Below are positions 24,024 through 33,325 of a stretch of DNA of 40,011 nt, in pieces (the first letter of the stretch is position 1; the number at the start of each line of letters is the position of its first letter). The stretch lies in assembly GCA_913064955.1 (NCBI GenBank), contig CAJYBK010000002.1, positions 1-40,011 on the forward strand, written 5' to 3'. Both the position numbers and the translations under genes were made by a program. Source of the DNA: an uncultured Flavobacteriales bacterium. GTDB taxonomy: Bacteria > Bacteroidota > Bacteroidia > Flavobacteriales_D > Parvicellaceae. The notes below the pieces were generated by a model. The model did not search any database. It was not told the DNA's origin and saw only the letters and a list, made by a program, of their open reading frames with translations.

Positions 24024-25550
24024 ATGAACCAATTAGTGAAGAAACTTTTAACTATAATATTATTTTTTATCGCTGTTTTTGCGCAAGCTCAAATAGATCC
24101 TAGATTGGGTTATGACCTGTTCAAAGCAACCAATTATATAGAGGCGACAAAAGAGTTGAAAAAACACTTGAAAGTTGATCCTAAAGATTCAAAAGCGCTA
24201 TTCCACGTAGGTTTATGTTATCTCAATTCTAATATTGACAAAGCGGCCGCAGTAACTTATCTTGAAAAATGTAGAAATACAGACAAACCAGACAAAGAGT
24301 GTTTGTTTTTCCTTGCTATAGCATACTCACATGCTTATGATTATGATAAGGCTACCGAAGTAATGAATGAGTATATTGCAAAGCCCGGAAAAAATTTGGA
24401 AGAGGCCAGCAAGAAATTAAAAGAGTTTGGACAAGCGAAAGAATTATACCAGCATCCAGAAGACATTACTTTTGTGAATTTGGGAGAAAAGAATAATTCA
24501 CCTGATCCGGACTATAATCCTTTTTGCTCTAAAGATGAAAAGATGATTGTTTTCACTTCACGTAGAGAGGAGGGGAAAGGTAGAAGGGAATTTGATGGCT
24601 ATTATCCAGCAGATATTTTTCTGACAAAATTTGACGGATTTAGATTTGCTAACGCTAAGCCAGCAGGTCTTAACACCAGTTTCGATGAATCTTGCGTGGG
24701 GATTCACGATGATGGAAAGGAAATGTTTCTTTATTTTGATAATATTACAGAGTCTGGTGAGATTTACTATTCAGAACAATCAGGTGGTGGATTTTCAAAA
24801 AAGAAGAAGATTCCGCAAGGAATTAATGATGAGAAGTCTATTGAAACGGCCGGTTCTATTTCCAGTGATTTAAATACTTTATTTTTCGCATCCAACAGAG
24901 AAGGAGGAAAAGGTGGTCTAGATCTTTATATGACTAGAAAACTTCCAAATGGAGATTGGGCTAATGCTCAAAACATTTCTGCTATTAACACTGCTGGTCA
25001 TGAAGATTTTCCAACGCTTGCAGCGGATGGGCAAACGTTATACTTTTGTTCAGATGGTTTAGGTGGTCTGGGTGGGTATGATTTGTTCAAATCTACTTGG
25101 AATCCAGAATTGAATGAGTGGTCAAAACCAGTAAATTTGGGTTATCCCATTAATACAAGTTATGATGATAAGGTAATCAGTTTTACTGCCAATGGAAAAA
25201 GTGCTTATGTGTCACAAGTGCGTGAGGAAGGTTACGGAGATTTTGATATTTATAGGATAACATTTAATGAGAGGAATGTTAATCCCGCGCTTTTTGGTGT
25301 GGACGTTGTGGATGCCATAACAGGAACTAATGTCCAAGAGTGTCTGATTTATGTATACGATGAAAGTGATGAGTTAGTAGGAGAGTATAAGTCTATTGAA
25401 GGTAAAACTGTATTTATAGCGCTTATGCCGGGTAAATATTTGATAGAAATTGAAGCTGATGGTTATCAGTTCTCAGAACAAAAAGTAAAAGTTTCAGAAT
25501 TTGACGCAAGTAAAGGAATGACTAATTTAACTTACAAATTGAACAAGTAG
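24024..25550 (+). CDS. TPR-PD40 protein without an OmpA domain
   Basis: The 508-residue protein has a signal peptide (LLTIILFFIAVFAQAQ), TPR helices at about 30-140 (LGYDLFKATNYIEATKELKKHL, AVTYLEKCRNTDKPDKECLFFLA) and a PD40 propeller at about 160-420. Blades include SSDLNTLFFASNREGGKGGLDLY and PTLAADGQTLYFCSDGLGGLGGYDLF. A carboxypeptidase-regulatory-like beta domain (about 425-508) closes the protein (DAITGTNVQECLIYVYDES, LMPGKYLIEIEADGYQF). It is the third paralog in a row and lacks the peptidoglycan-binding domain, so it may dock on the other two or on outer-membrane partners. Function unknown. Confidence 0.8.
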   Translation: MNQLVKKLLTIILFFIAVFAQAQIDPRLGYDLFKATNYIEATKELKKHLKVDPKDSKALFHVGLCYLNSNIDKAAAVTYLEKCRNTDKPDKECLFFLAIAYSHAYDYDKATEVMNEYIAKPGKNLEEASKKLKEFGQAKELYQHPEDITFVNLGEKNNSPDPDYNPFCSKDEKMIVFTSRREEGKGRREFDGYYPADIFLTKFDGFRFANAKPAGLNTSFDESCVGIHDDGKEMFLYFDNITESGEIYYSEQSGGGFSKKKKIPQGINDEKSIETAGSISSDLNTLFFASNREGGKGGLDLYMTRKLPNGDWANAQNISAINTAGHEDFPTLAADGQTLYFCSDGLGGLGGYDLFKSTWNPELNEWSKPVNLGYPINTSYDDKVISFTANGKSAYVSQVREEGYGDFDIYRITFNERNVNPALFGVDVVDAITGTNVQECLIYVYDESDELVGEYKSIEGKTVFIALMPGKYLIEIEADGYQFSEQKVKVSEFDASKGMTNLTYKLNK

Positions 25551-25599
25551 TCCAAAGAAAATTCGCATTTTTGTATTCTAATAATACAAAATAATCTGG

Positions 25600-26367
25600 A
25601 TGAATTTACAACTGTCGAAACCATTAGCAACATTTGATTTAGAGGCAACAGGTCTTACCATTGGTAAGGATCGAATTGTTGAAATAGCTATACTAAAAGT
25701 AATGCCCGATGGTTCTCAAGAAGTTTTCGAAAAAAGAGTCAATCCAGAAATGCCGATTCCTGTCGAAGTATCAGAAATTCATGGAATTTATGATTTTGAT
25801 GTTTTAAACGAGCCTAAATTGGGGGAGATTGCAAAAGAAATTGTAGCATTCCTTGAAGGTTGTGATTTAGCGGGGTACAATTGCAATAAATATGATATTC
25901 CTTTTCTAATCGAGGACCTAGATAGAGTAGGTGTTGATTTTAATGTTGAAGGCCGAAATATCATAGATGTCCAGAATATTTTTCATAAAATGGAACAAAG
26001 AACCTTGTCTGCTGCCATGAAATTTTATTGCGGTAGAGAATTGGAAAATGCACATACTGCAATGGCAGATGTTCAAGCCACATTTGACATTTTAGAAGCA
26101 CAATTGGATCGTTATCCAGAGTTGGAGAAAACACCGGAGTTCTTATCAGAATTTGCAACTTTTGGAACTAAAACTTTAGATTTTGCCAGAAGAATTGGTA
26201 TAAATGAAAATGACGAAGCGGTGTTTAACTTTGGTAAACACAAAGGGGTTTTGGTAACGGATGTATTTAAAAAAGAGCCTGGTTATTATAGTTGGATTAT
26301 GAATGGTGATTTTGCAAAAGACACCAAGAACAAGTTTACTATACTTTGGAAATCAATAAAAAAATAG
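25600..26367 (+). CDS. DEDDh 3'-5' exonuclease with an ExoX-like C-terminus
   Basis: The 255-residue protein has the complete DEDDh active site of the DnaQ superfamily: Asp13 and Glu15 in FDLEATG, Asp99 in NCNKYDIPF, and His152 and Asp157 in AHTAMADVQAT. A C-terminal segment (FNFGKHKGVLVTDVFKKEPGYYSWIM) matches the small domain found at the end of ExoX-like exonucleases. It removes nucleotides from 3' ends of DNA, probably in repair or proofreading. Its stop is 3 bases before the next start, so the two are translated together, although the enzymes are functionally unrelated. Confidence 0.92.
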   Translation: MNLQLSKPLATFDLEATGLTIGKDRIVEIAILKVMPDGSQEVFEKRVNPEMPIPVEVSEIHGIYDFDVLNEPKLGEIAKEIVAFLEGCDLAGYNCNKYDIPFLIEDLDRVGVDFNVEGRNIIDVQNIFHKMEQRTLSAAMKFYCGRELENAHTAMADVQATFDILEAQLDRYPELEKTPEFLSEFATFGTKTLDFARRIGINENDEAVFNFGKHKGVLVTDVFKKEPGYYSWIMNGDFAKDTKNKFTILWKSIKK

Positions 26368-26370
26368 AAG

Positions 26371-26982
26371 ATGAAGATTATTTGTATAGGTAGAAATTAT
26401 GCAGATCATGCAAAAGAACTAAACAACCCTGTCCCAACGGAGCCGGTATTCTTTTTTAAACCAGACACTTCTATTTTGCCGAAGAAACAACCTTTCTATA
26501 TTCCAAGTTTTACCAATGACTTACATCATGAATTAGAGGTGGTAATCAAGATCTGTAAATTGGGTAAAAACATTTCTGAGAAATATGCTCATACTTATTA
26601 TGAGGAAATAGGACTTGGAATAGACTTTACTGCAAGAGATATTCAACAACAATGCAAAGAAAAAGGTCTGCCTTGGGAAAAAGCAAAGGCATTTGATTAC
26701 AGTGCTCCGTTAGGAGAAAGGTTTATTCATAAAAGTAATTTGGATTTGACAAACATTTCCTTTAAATTGCTTAAGAATAATGAACTGGCTCAGGAAGGGA
26801 ATACAAAGGATTTAATATTCAATTTTGATAAAATTATCAGTTACATTTCCCAATTTGTGACACTTAAAATAGGAGATTTAATATTTACTGGCACGCCAGC
26901 AGGAGTGGCAAAAGTTAACATTGGAGATGTGTTGGAAGGGTTTATTGGAGAAGAGAAACTACTTGAATTGAAAATCAAGTAG
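26371..26982 (+). CDS. Fumarylacetoacetate hydrolase family protein
   Basis: The 203-residue protein is a single FAH-fold domain. It starts MKIICIGRNYADHAKELNN. The metal-binding acidic residues fall in HHELEVVIKI and GIDFTARDIQ, and LIFTGTPAGVAKVNIGDVL is the typical late loop. Relatives include acylpyruvases, oxaloacetate decarboxylases and fumarylpyruvate hydrolases. The short N-terminus without the FAH SH3-like domain fits the acylpyruvase/FAHD1 group. The actual substrate is not evident, and the neighbouring genes give no pathway context. Confidence 0.92.
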   Translation: MKIICIGRNYADHAKELNNPVPTEPVFFFKPDTSILPKKQPFYIPSFTNDLHHELEVVIKICKLGKNISEKYAHTYYEEIGLGIDFTARDIQQQCKEKGLPWEKAKAFDYSAPLGERFIHKSNLDLTNISFKLLKNNELAQEGNTKDLIFNFDKIISYISQFVTLKIGDLIFTGTPAGVAKVNIGDVLEGFIGEEKLLELKIK

Positions 26983-27054
26983 TTAGGATATTATTAACAA
27001 AGTGTAACCAAAATGTTTTTACAACGTAATACAGGGGTCCAAACATCATACAGA

Positions 27055-29232
27055 ATGATAAAATTTTTACGATTATCCTTATGTTTTATAGCATTGATGT
27101 TCCTTCAAATGGAATTGAAAGCTCAAGATAATTCGGATAGCACAGATTTGGCCTCCGTAGAAGAGGTTTCAACAGAAACTGAAGATGCGTCAGCTACTTC
27201 TCAAGCGGATTTAGGTTTTATCTTTAGACCTAAACTCAGTTTAGGTATCGGGATGTTTACTTTTTACGGAGATGTAAGTACCAATCATAAAGGGTTTCAC
27301 CCAACAGTAAGTAGAATTGCTTATGAACTAAGATTGATCAATCCATTAACTGATTATTTAGAGTTAAATTTTTACGCATTATTTGGACAAGTAAGTGCGA
27401 ATGAAAGAACTCCGACAAGAAGTCTGAATTTTAATTCAAATATTACTACAGGAGGCTTAACTTTTACTTATAATTTTAAGAATTTCAGAACATGGAAGTC
27501 TAATGTAAATCCATATATCTCTACTGGAATTGAATCCGTTGAATTTCTCTCTAAATCAGATTTAAAGGATAAGGATGGCAATTATTATCATTACTGGTCG
27601 AATGGGACCATTATGAGTTTGCCAGAGGATGACCCGAATGCTGGGAGCGCTGTGGAATTATATAGAGATTACACGTATGAATCTGACTTGCGAGAACTTA
27701 ATTTAGATGGGTATGCGAAGTATCCTGAGCGAACTTTCGCTTTCCCGGTAGAAGTTGGGGCCAATTTTAAATTAGGCGAAAGAGTTGACTTTAGAGTAAG
27801 TACTGCAATGCATTTTACGTTAACAGATTTGGTAGATAACGTGACAAGTGAGAGTATAGGAAGTAGATCGGGAACAAAGGGAAATGATAAGTTTTTATAC
27901 ACTTCTTTTTCTTTGGTTTACGATTTGACTTTTGGCAATGAAGGAAGAGGAGGTAAAGGAGGGCCTGATGGAGATTGGATGGACTTGTATGCTCAAGATA
28001 CATCAGATTATGATCAAGATGGAGTTGGAGATTTGGCAGATTTGTGTGCTAAAACGCCATTAGACGCTAGACCAGTTGATGAGTTTGGTTGTCCTTTAGA
28101 TCAAGATAAAGATGGGGTTTCTGATAATAAGGATGATGAATTGGATACTCCTGAAAATGCTCCTGTTAATGAAAAAGGAGTCGCTTTAACTGATGAAGAC
28201 TTTAACTTAATGTATAGAATTTATAAAGATTCTATAGGTGAGTTTGCTGAAATGGCGGAATCTACCAATATATCTGAATCTGGCGGTGGAGGAAAGCCAA
28301 GAGACACCAGTGGCTTGGTTAATTCTGATATGTCTCCAAAGGAAAGTTACACCGTAATTATAGGATCTGATTCAACAGGTGTTTCTGCCAATGAACTTCA
28401 TAAATTCTTAAGTTTCAAAGACTTTAAAGTAATTGATGACGGTGATCATGTATACTACATTGTTGGTGAATTTGATAATGTGAATGATGCAATGGCTGCC
28501 AATAGCAATATAAAAGCAGAAGGTTTTGACTCCCATGTTGGGAAGACATCAATTGGTCCTAATGGGAAGGAAACAGTGGATGAAATTCCAGATAGTGAAT
28601 TGCCAAAGAGTGATGGTTCAACTTCTAATATAGAAGTAACGAAAGAAAAATTATACAAAGTACAGATTGGTGCATTCAGTAAGAAGTTGAGCAGTAAAGT
28701 GTTTGGTGACGCTGAGGACTTGACATACGTCAAAGGGGACGATGGTTTATGGAGATATTATTCCGGTACTTTTACAAGTAAAGGAAATGCAGCTAAACAT
28801 AGAATTGACTTGCTTGAGCAAGGGTATAATGGGTCATTCATAGTTGCTTTCCAAGAAGGGACAAGGTTGACCTTGAATGAAGCAGGTTATGACGTCAATC
28901 CGGATTATAATGATACTAAAGTAGAGTCTTCTGTTGCGAGTGTGCATGCGGTGAATCCTGAATTAATCAAATTCAAAGTTCAAGTAGGTGCATTCGAAAA
29001 CAAAATTCCAACAGATATTTTAGACTTGTATCTTTCTATTGGTAATGTAATTCCAAGAAAAGATGAGGCAACAGGTATGACTAAGTACTTCATTGGAACT
29101 TTAAATAGTTACCAGGAGGCTAGTGAATTGAAGGAGGAACTTAAAGTTAAAGGATTAACAGATTCTTTTATCATTGGAGATTTCAATGGGAAAATAATCA
29201 CAGCACAAGAAGCATTAGATTTACTTAAATAA
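27055..29232 (+). CDS. Outer-membrane barrel fused to TSP3 repeats and SPOR domains
   Basis: I start at ATG 27055 because MIKFLRLSLCFIALMFLQ forms a clean signal peptide ending near LKAQD. An ATG at 27013 would add 14 residues. A beta-barrel-like N-terminal domain (about 45-300, GIGMFTFYGDVSTNHKGF) is followed by calcium-binding thrombospondin type 3 repeats (YDQDGVGDLADLC, DQDKDGVSDNKDD). Three SPOR-like units close the protein: ESYTVIIGSDS, LYKVQIGAFSKK and KFKVQVGAFENK. SPOR domains bind denuded glycan strands of peptidoglycan. The protein could tie the outer membrane to the wall at sites of wall turnover or division. The next gene overlaps its stop by one base. Confidence 0.82.
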   Translation: MIKFLRLSLCFIALMFLQMELKAQDNSDSTDLASVEEVSTETEDASATSQADLGFIFRPKLSLGIGMFTFYGDVSTNHKGFHPTVSRIAYELRLINPLTDYLELNFYALFGQVSANERTPTRSLNFNSNITTGGLTFTYNFKNFRTWKSNVNPYISTGIESVEFLSKSDLKDKDGNYYHYWSNGTIMSLPEDDPNAGSAVELYRDYTYESDLRELNLDGYAKYPERTFAFPVEVGANFKLGERVDFRVSTAMHFTLTDLVDNVTSESIGSRSGTKGNDKFLYTSFSLVYDLTFGNEGRGGKGGPDGDWMDLYAQDTSDYDQDGVGDLADLCAKTPLDARPVDEFGCPLDQDKDGVSDNKDDELDTPENAPVNEKGVALTDEDFNLMYRIYKDSIGEFAEMAESTNISESGGGGKPRDTSGLVNSDMSPKESYTVIIGSDSTGVSANELHKFLSFKDFKVIDDGDHVYYIVGEFDNVNDAMAANSNIKAEGFDSHVGKTSIGPNGKETVDEIPDSELPKSDGSTSNIEVTKEKLYKVQIGAFSKKLSSKVFGDAEDLTYVKGDDGLWRYYSGTFTSKGNAAKHRIDLLEQGYNGSFIVAFQEGTRLTLNEAGYDVNPDYNDTKVESSVASVHAVNPELIKFKVQVGAFENKIPTDILDLYLSIGNVIPRKDEATGMTKYFIGTLNSYQEASELKEELKVKGLTDSFIIGDFNGKIITAQEALDLLK

Positions 29233-29849
29233 TGAAAAAGATGAAAAAAATTGCAGGTTTTTTAATGATGACCACACTTTTCTTCACGATGACAAGTTGT
29301 GGAGATGAAACTAAGGATAATGAAAATGCCGATGTTAAAGTAGAGAAGGAAATTCCTCATATTGATTTTTGTGACTGTATAGAACCACAACCAGAAAACG
29401 TTGAAAATTGCGGGTTGCTATACCCTGCGCCAATTACAGAGGAGGATTCGCTACAAAGAAATGCAGATATTGCAATTTGTTCTGGTGAAGAAGTATCGAT
29501 GTTGGACACTTTGACTAAGGTGGAAATAGATAGCGCGATGACAGCGTATGAAAATGATATGTCTTTAGAGATAAAAGAAATTGCTGAAGAAAAAGAAGAT
29601 CCGATTTCTGAAGAATGTAAGTTGTTTTTGGAAGAGTATGCTGAGTCAATAAAAGCATTTTCAAGTTTAGCAGATAAAATTGAAAAAAATCCTGATGACA
29701 TAAATTTGATGATTGCAAGACCTGCTCAAGAGGAAGAATTGTATAGTTTTGCATCGAAACCTCAAATGTTTAAATGTTCACAAAATGAAGCATTCAAAAA
29801 GCAGGTTGAAATATTAAATAACAAAAGAGATAAATTATTGTCAAACTAG
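29232..29849 (+). CDS. Cys-containing lipoprotein of unknown function
   Basis: The 205-residue protein has a lipoprotein signal, KIAGFLMMTTLFFTMTSC, with the lipidated Cys at about residue 22. The mature part is acidic and has scattered cysteines (DFCDC, ENCGLLYP, ICSGEE, EECKLF, FKCSQNE), which could form disulfides in the periplasm. No family is recognised. The start codon overlaps the stop of the barrel-SPOR gene (TAATG), so the two are translationally coupled. That suggests a partner role at the outer membrane. Confidence 0.72.
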   Translation: MKKMKKIAGFLMMTTLFFTMTSCGDETKDNENADVKVEKEIPHIDFCDCIEPQPENVENCGLLYPAPITEEDSLQRNADIAICSGEEVSMLDTLTKVEIDSAMTAYENDMSLEIKEIAEEKEDPISEECKLFLEEYAESIKAFSSLADKIEKNPDDINLMIARPAQEEELYSFASKPQMFKCSQNEAFKKQVEILNNKRDKLLSN

Positions 29850-29864
29850 TAAAGTAGAAAGAAA

Positions 29865-30431
29865 ATGATGGAAAACATTAAAATTGGATTGTTGGGATTA
29901 ATTACCGTATTGTCAGGATACAGTGTGTATCAGGTGTCTACAGTAAAAGGAGAAATGGAAACTCTAAAAGAGGAAATGTCCGCAAAAATGACAATGTTTA
30001 ATGCGGCATCTTCCAATGCTAATCAACAAAATGCAACAAGTGTTAATACGAATCCAACCACAAACCCAAACACTAATTTACCTTCAACTGAAGTGAAAAA
30101 TGTAGGACCAACAACTTCCATAAAATTTGGTGAAGAAGTGCATGACTTTGGTACCGTGGAGGTGGAGTCTGAAAACTTATATGCTTTTACTTTTACTAAC
30201 ACAGGTTCTGAGCCTTTGAAAATTACCAATGCAAAAGGATCTTGTGGTTGTACGGTGCCGCAATGGCCTAAAGAGCCAATCTTACCTGGTCAGACTGGCA
30301 CAATTGATGTTAAGTTTACACCAAATGCAGGACAAGCAGGACAACCTATTGAGAAAATAGTTACGGTTACTGCAAACACAAGCCCTGCTAACACTATGGT
30401 AAGAATAAAAGCTAATGTTATTGCAAAATAG
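29865..30431 (+). CDS. DUF1573 domain protein, membrane-anchored
   Basis: The 188-residue protein has an N-terminal membrane segment (IKIGLLGLITVLSGYSVY), a short charged helix, and an Asn/Thr/Pro-rich linker at about residues 50-75. A DUF1573 domain follows, with its signature HDFGTVEVES, NTGSEPLKITNAKGSCGC and PGQTGTIDVKF. DUF1573 is an immunoglobulin-like fold common in secreted Bacteroidota proteins, and its function is unknown. It lies 15 bases after the lipoprotein gene and its last codons overlap the start of the DUF3108 gene, so it belongs to the same operon. Confidence 0.88.
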   Translation: MMENIKIGLLGLITVLSGYSVYQVSTVKGEMETLKEEMSAKMTMFNAASSNANQQNATSVNTNPTTNPNTNLPSTEVKNVGPTTSIKFGEEVHDFGTVEVESENLYAFTFTNTGSEPLKITNAKGSCGCTVPQWPKEPILPGQTGTIDVKFTPNAGQAGQPIEKIVTVTANTSPANTMVRIKANVIAK

Positions 30432-31287
30432 AATATTGAATAGAATTAATTTTAAAATAGCCAGTACAATTATTTTTGTATTGGCTTTTTTGATATCTAT
30501 TGATTCCTCTGCTCAATGTGATCCTGGAGAATTACCTTTTCAGGCTGGTGAACGTTTGGATTATGATGCTTATTATAATCTAAAGAAAATATGGGTGCCA
30601 GCAGGTAAAGTTCGTTTTGAGGTTTCAGACAGTACTGTCAATGGAGAGAAGTGTTTTCTACTAGATGGAAAAGGAAAGTCACTCAAAGGATATGATAGTT
30701 TCTTTAAAGTAAGAGATCACTATTCCTCTGTTGTTAATAAAAGTACATTACAACCTTATCTATTCGAGCGTGATATCCATGAAGGAGGATTTGACCTGTA
30801 TTATTATTACAACTTCGATCTTCAAAAAAAAGAGGCAAGGGTCGCTTGTAGTAAAAAAGATACTACTACAAAGAAAATATTTGAGTTCCCAGAATGTACT
30901 TTTGATGTGATTTCAGCAGTATATTACGCCAGAACTTTAAACTTTGACAATATGGAAATTGGAGACACTATTCCGTTACAGTTAATGATGGACAAGGAAG
31001 TTTATTCCAATGTTTATGTCAGGTACATGGGAAAGGCAAGAGCGCAAGATCAAAATGGAAAGTATTACAAGTGTATAAAATTTCGACCTTTTCTTGTGGA
31101 AGGAACGCTTTTTGAAGAAGGGGAATTCATGAATGTATACGTTACTGATGATAAAAACCATTTACCCATTATGGTAGAAGCGGAGATATTGGTTGGTTCA
31201 GTAAAAGCCTTTTTGTCATCATATAGGAATGTCAAATATCCAATAGATGCTCGTATTGATTTAATCAGGTTACATAAACTATGTTAG
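30415..31287 (+). CDS. DUF3108 domain protein
   Basis: The 290-residue protein has a signal peptide (IASTIIFVLAFLISIDSSAQ) and a DUF3108 domain, shown by LPFQAGERLDYDAYYNLKKIWVPAG at the start, FKVRDHYSSVV, and the late HLPIMVEAEILVGSVKAFL. DUF3108 proteins are exported beta-rich proteins of unknown function, possibly lipid-binding by similarity to other large beta folds. The ATG overlaps the end of the DUF1573 gene by 17 bases. No better start is visible. Confidence 0.85.
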   Translation: MLLQNRILNRINFKIASTIIFVLAFLISIDSSAQCDPGELPFQAGERLDYDAYYNLKKIWVPAGKVRFEVSDSTVNGEKCFLLDGKGKSLKGYDSFFKVRDHYSSVVNKSTLQPYLFERDIHEGGFDLYYYYNFDLQKKEARVACSKKDTTTKKIFEFPECTFDVISAVYYARTLNFDNMEIGDTIPLQLMMDKEVYSNVYVRYMGKARAQDQNGKYYKCIKFRPFLVEGTLFEEGEFMNVYVTDDKNHLPIMVEAEILVGSVKAFLSSYRNVKYPIDARIDLIRLHKLC

Positions 31288-31348
31288 CGATATAAACGGA
31301 ACTTCATGGTATAAAGTTTGCCTTACTAGTATTTCTTAACTTGTATTT

Positions 31349-33325
31349 ATGAGAAGTGTTATCTATATCATTCTTTTTTTAATTTGTCTCACTAACGTTG
31401 GAGCACAATCAAATCTAGTAGTCAATCCAGGGTTCGAGGGCTGTACTTATCCTATGGGGGCAACGAGAGAATTAAAAAAGTCTGGATACCTTGCTAACAA
31501 TTGGCTAAGTCCATTAGATAAAAGGTCCCCTCATTTTTACAGAGCTCCAGAAAGAAGTGTGGCAAAAGCAAACTCAGGAAAAGCGGCAATAGGATTAGTA
31601 CTTGGAGGTTCTAAAAAAGGAAAAACAAAAACAGAATTTATTACCGGAGAACTTAAATCGCCTCTAGTAAAAGATCAAGCGTATTGTGTTAGTTTTCATT
31701 TGCTATTACACCGGTCTTCAAATTGGTCTGCTTCGCAAATTGGCGTTTTATTTCACAACGAAGAAAATCTCATTGAAGACATTTCTGACCTTACCACTTT
31801 ACGTGCAAATTTATATGCCAACAACGGAGATTTTGTTACCAATTCAAAATGGCAAAAGTTTAATGGCTATTATATTGCCAATGGAGGAGAAAAACATTTA
31901 AGTTTTGGAGCATTTTCCAATAGTGAATCCATAGAATTAAAGGATTTGGGAATTAGATCAGATTTTCAACTAGATGGACTACAGGGAAAAGCATATTACC
32001 AATTGGATGATTTATCGGTTGTACCATTCAGTGATAGTGTTGACTGTGGTTGTGCAGATCCTCCAAAGCAGGAAACGATTGAACTAAGTAGCACTGTCAA
32101 GTTAAAACCGTATTTATTTGCTATTGATGCTTCGGGATCAATGAGAAAAGATGGAGTTTTCGATTCATTGAGAAATAATCTAAAAGCTCTTGTTTCGAAA
32201 TTACCATTGGGTACTCCTATCACATTTTCAACATTTTCTTCAAATGCAAAAATGCTTTTTTCTGGAAAGATGGAGCATAATACACCTAAAGACATTGATG
32301 ATTTATTGGCAAGAGTAAATTTAGGAGGAGGAACTAATGTCTTTGCTGGATTAGATAAAACTTCTAAAAGTTGGACATCATCTGGAATAGATTCCGCACG
32401 AGTCATTTTAATTTCGGATGGAAATTTTACAGTAAATAATAATATAGAAGCAATTGTAAAAAAAGACTTTGAAGAAAAAGGAAGACTATTGACTGTTATT
32501 CATATCGATAGTAAAGCGAAGGGCGCTGAAAGACTAGAGCCGTATCAAGCCACTTTTATACATATTTCTCCTTCCGAACTGAAAAGTGCCATTTTTCAGT
32601 TGTACAAGCCTACCAATGTTGGTGCTATTCCATGTGAATGTATAAACGAATATAACGATACGATGAACTATCATTTTGTAGTGGATTATTCAGGTTCAAT
32701 GTCCAAGAATAAGAATAGGGCTATCAAAGTACTGAATGGGTTGTATGACCAAGTTCCACCAACTGCTGTGATTTCAATTATAGCTTTTAGTCAGGAAGCA
32801 ACTCAATTGTATATAGGACGTAAGTCTGAAATTTCAGAAGATGAATTAAATACTTTATTAGAAGATCATATTGTAAAAGGAGGTACCGACCCAACACCTG
32901 GAGTGAAAGTCGGACTTGACCTGGCCAAAAAGATGTCCGATAAAAGGTTCAGTCATTTGATTATTATAACTGATTTAAAATCAAACTTATTAAATGCAAA
33001 AGTGGAAATGCAAAATGACATTATTAAAATGTCAAAAAATATTGACTTGGCAGTTTCATCTGTGGCAGTGGATTTAGGAACTTCAACCGATATAATGTTA
33101 TCCGGTAGAGCGCAATTTGATATCTCAACAGGTATTTTTAGAGAAGTTTCTAAAGCCAAATTTGAAAAAGACTTGTTTGATACATATCGATCTGCCTGCG
33201 ATTATACTACACAACCTTATCATTACAATCCAGCGAATGATGAATTTAAGAAAGATGTGAAACGCTCGGCTAAAATGATATTAAGAGAATTAATGAAAAG
33301 TGGAGGAGTGTCAATGGGTCTCTGA
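31349..33325 (+). CDS. Secreted protein with two von Willebrand A domains
   Basis: The 658-residue protein has a signal peptide (VIYIILFLICLTNVGAQ). Its N-terminal domain starts NLVVNPGFEGC and resembles a carbohydrate-binding jelly roll. Two vWA domains follow, each with a metal-ion-dependent adhesion site: Asp260 in DASGSM with a later GGGTNV, and Asp446 in DYSGSM with a later GGTDPTPG. Two vWA modules in one secreted protein suggest binding of two partners or one repeated ligand. The 61-base gap from the DUF3108 gene leaves operon membership open. Its last 15 bases overlap the 3' end of the convergent barrel gene. Confidence 0.85.
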   Translation: MRSVIYIILFLICLTNVGAQSNLVVNPGFEGCTYPMGATRELKKSGYLANNWLSPLDKRSPHFYRAPERSVAKANSGKAAIGLVLGGSKKGKTKTEFITGELKSPLVKDQAYCVSFHLLLHRSSNWSASQIGVLFHNEENLIEDISDLTTLRANLYANNGDFVTNSKWQKFNGYYIANGGEKHLSFGAFSNSESIELKDLGIRSDFQLDGLQGKAYYQLDDLSVVPFSDSVDCGCADPPKQETIELSSTVKLKPYLFAIDASGSMRKDGVFDSLRNNLKALVSKLPLGTPITFSTFSSNAKMLFSGKMEHNTPKDIDDLLARVNLGGGTNVFAGLDKTSKSWTSSGIDSARVILISDGNFTVNNNIEAIVKKDFEEKGRLLTVIHIDSKAKGAERLEPYQATFIHISPSELKSAIFQLYKPTNVGAIPCECINEYNDTMNYHFVVDYSGSMSKNKNRAIKVLNGLYDQVPPTAVISIIAFSQEATQLYIGRKSEISEDELNTLLEDHIVKGGTDPTPGVKVGLDLAKKMSDKRFSHLIIITDLKSNLLNAKVEMQNDIIKMSKNIDLAVSSVAVDLGTSTDIMLSGRAQFDISTGIFREVSKAKFEKDLFDTYRSACDYTTQPYHYNPANDEFKKDVKRSAKMILRELMKSGGVSMGL

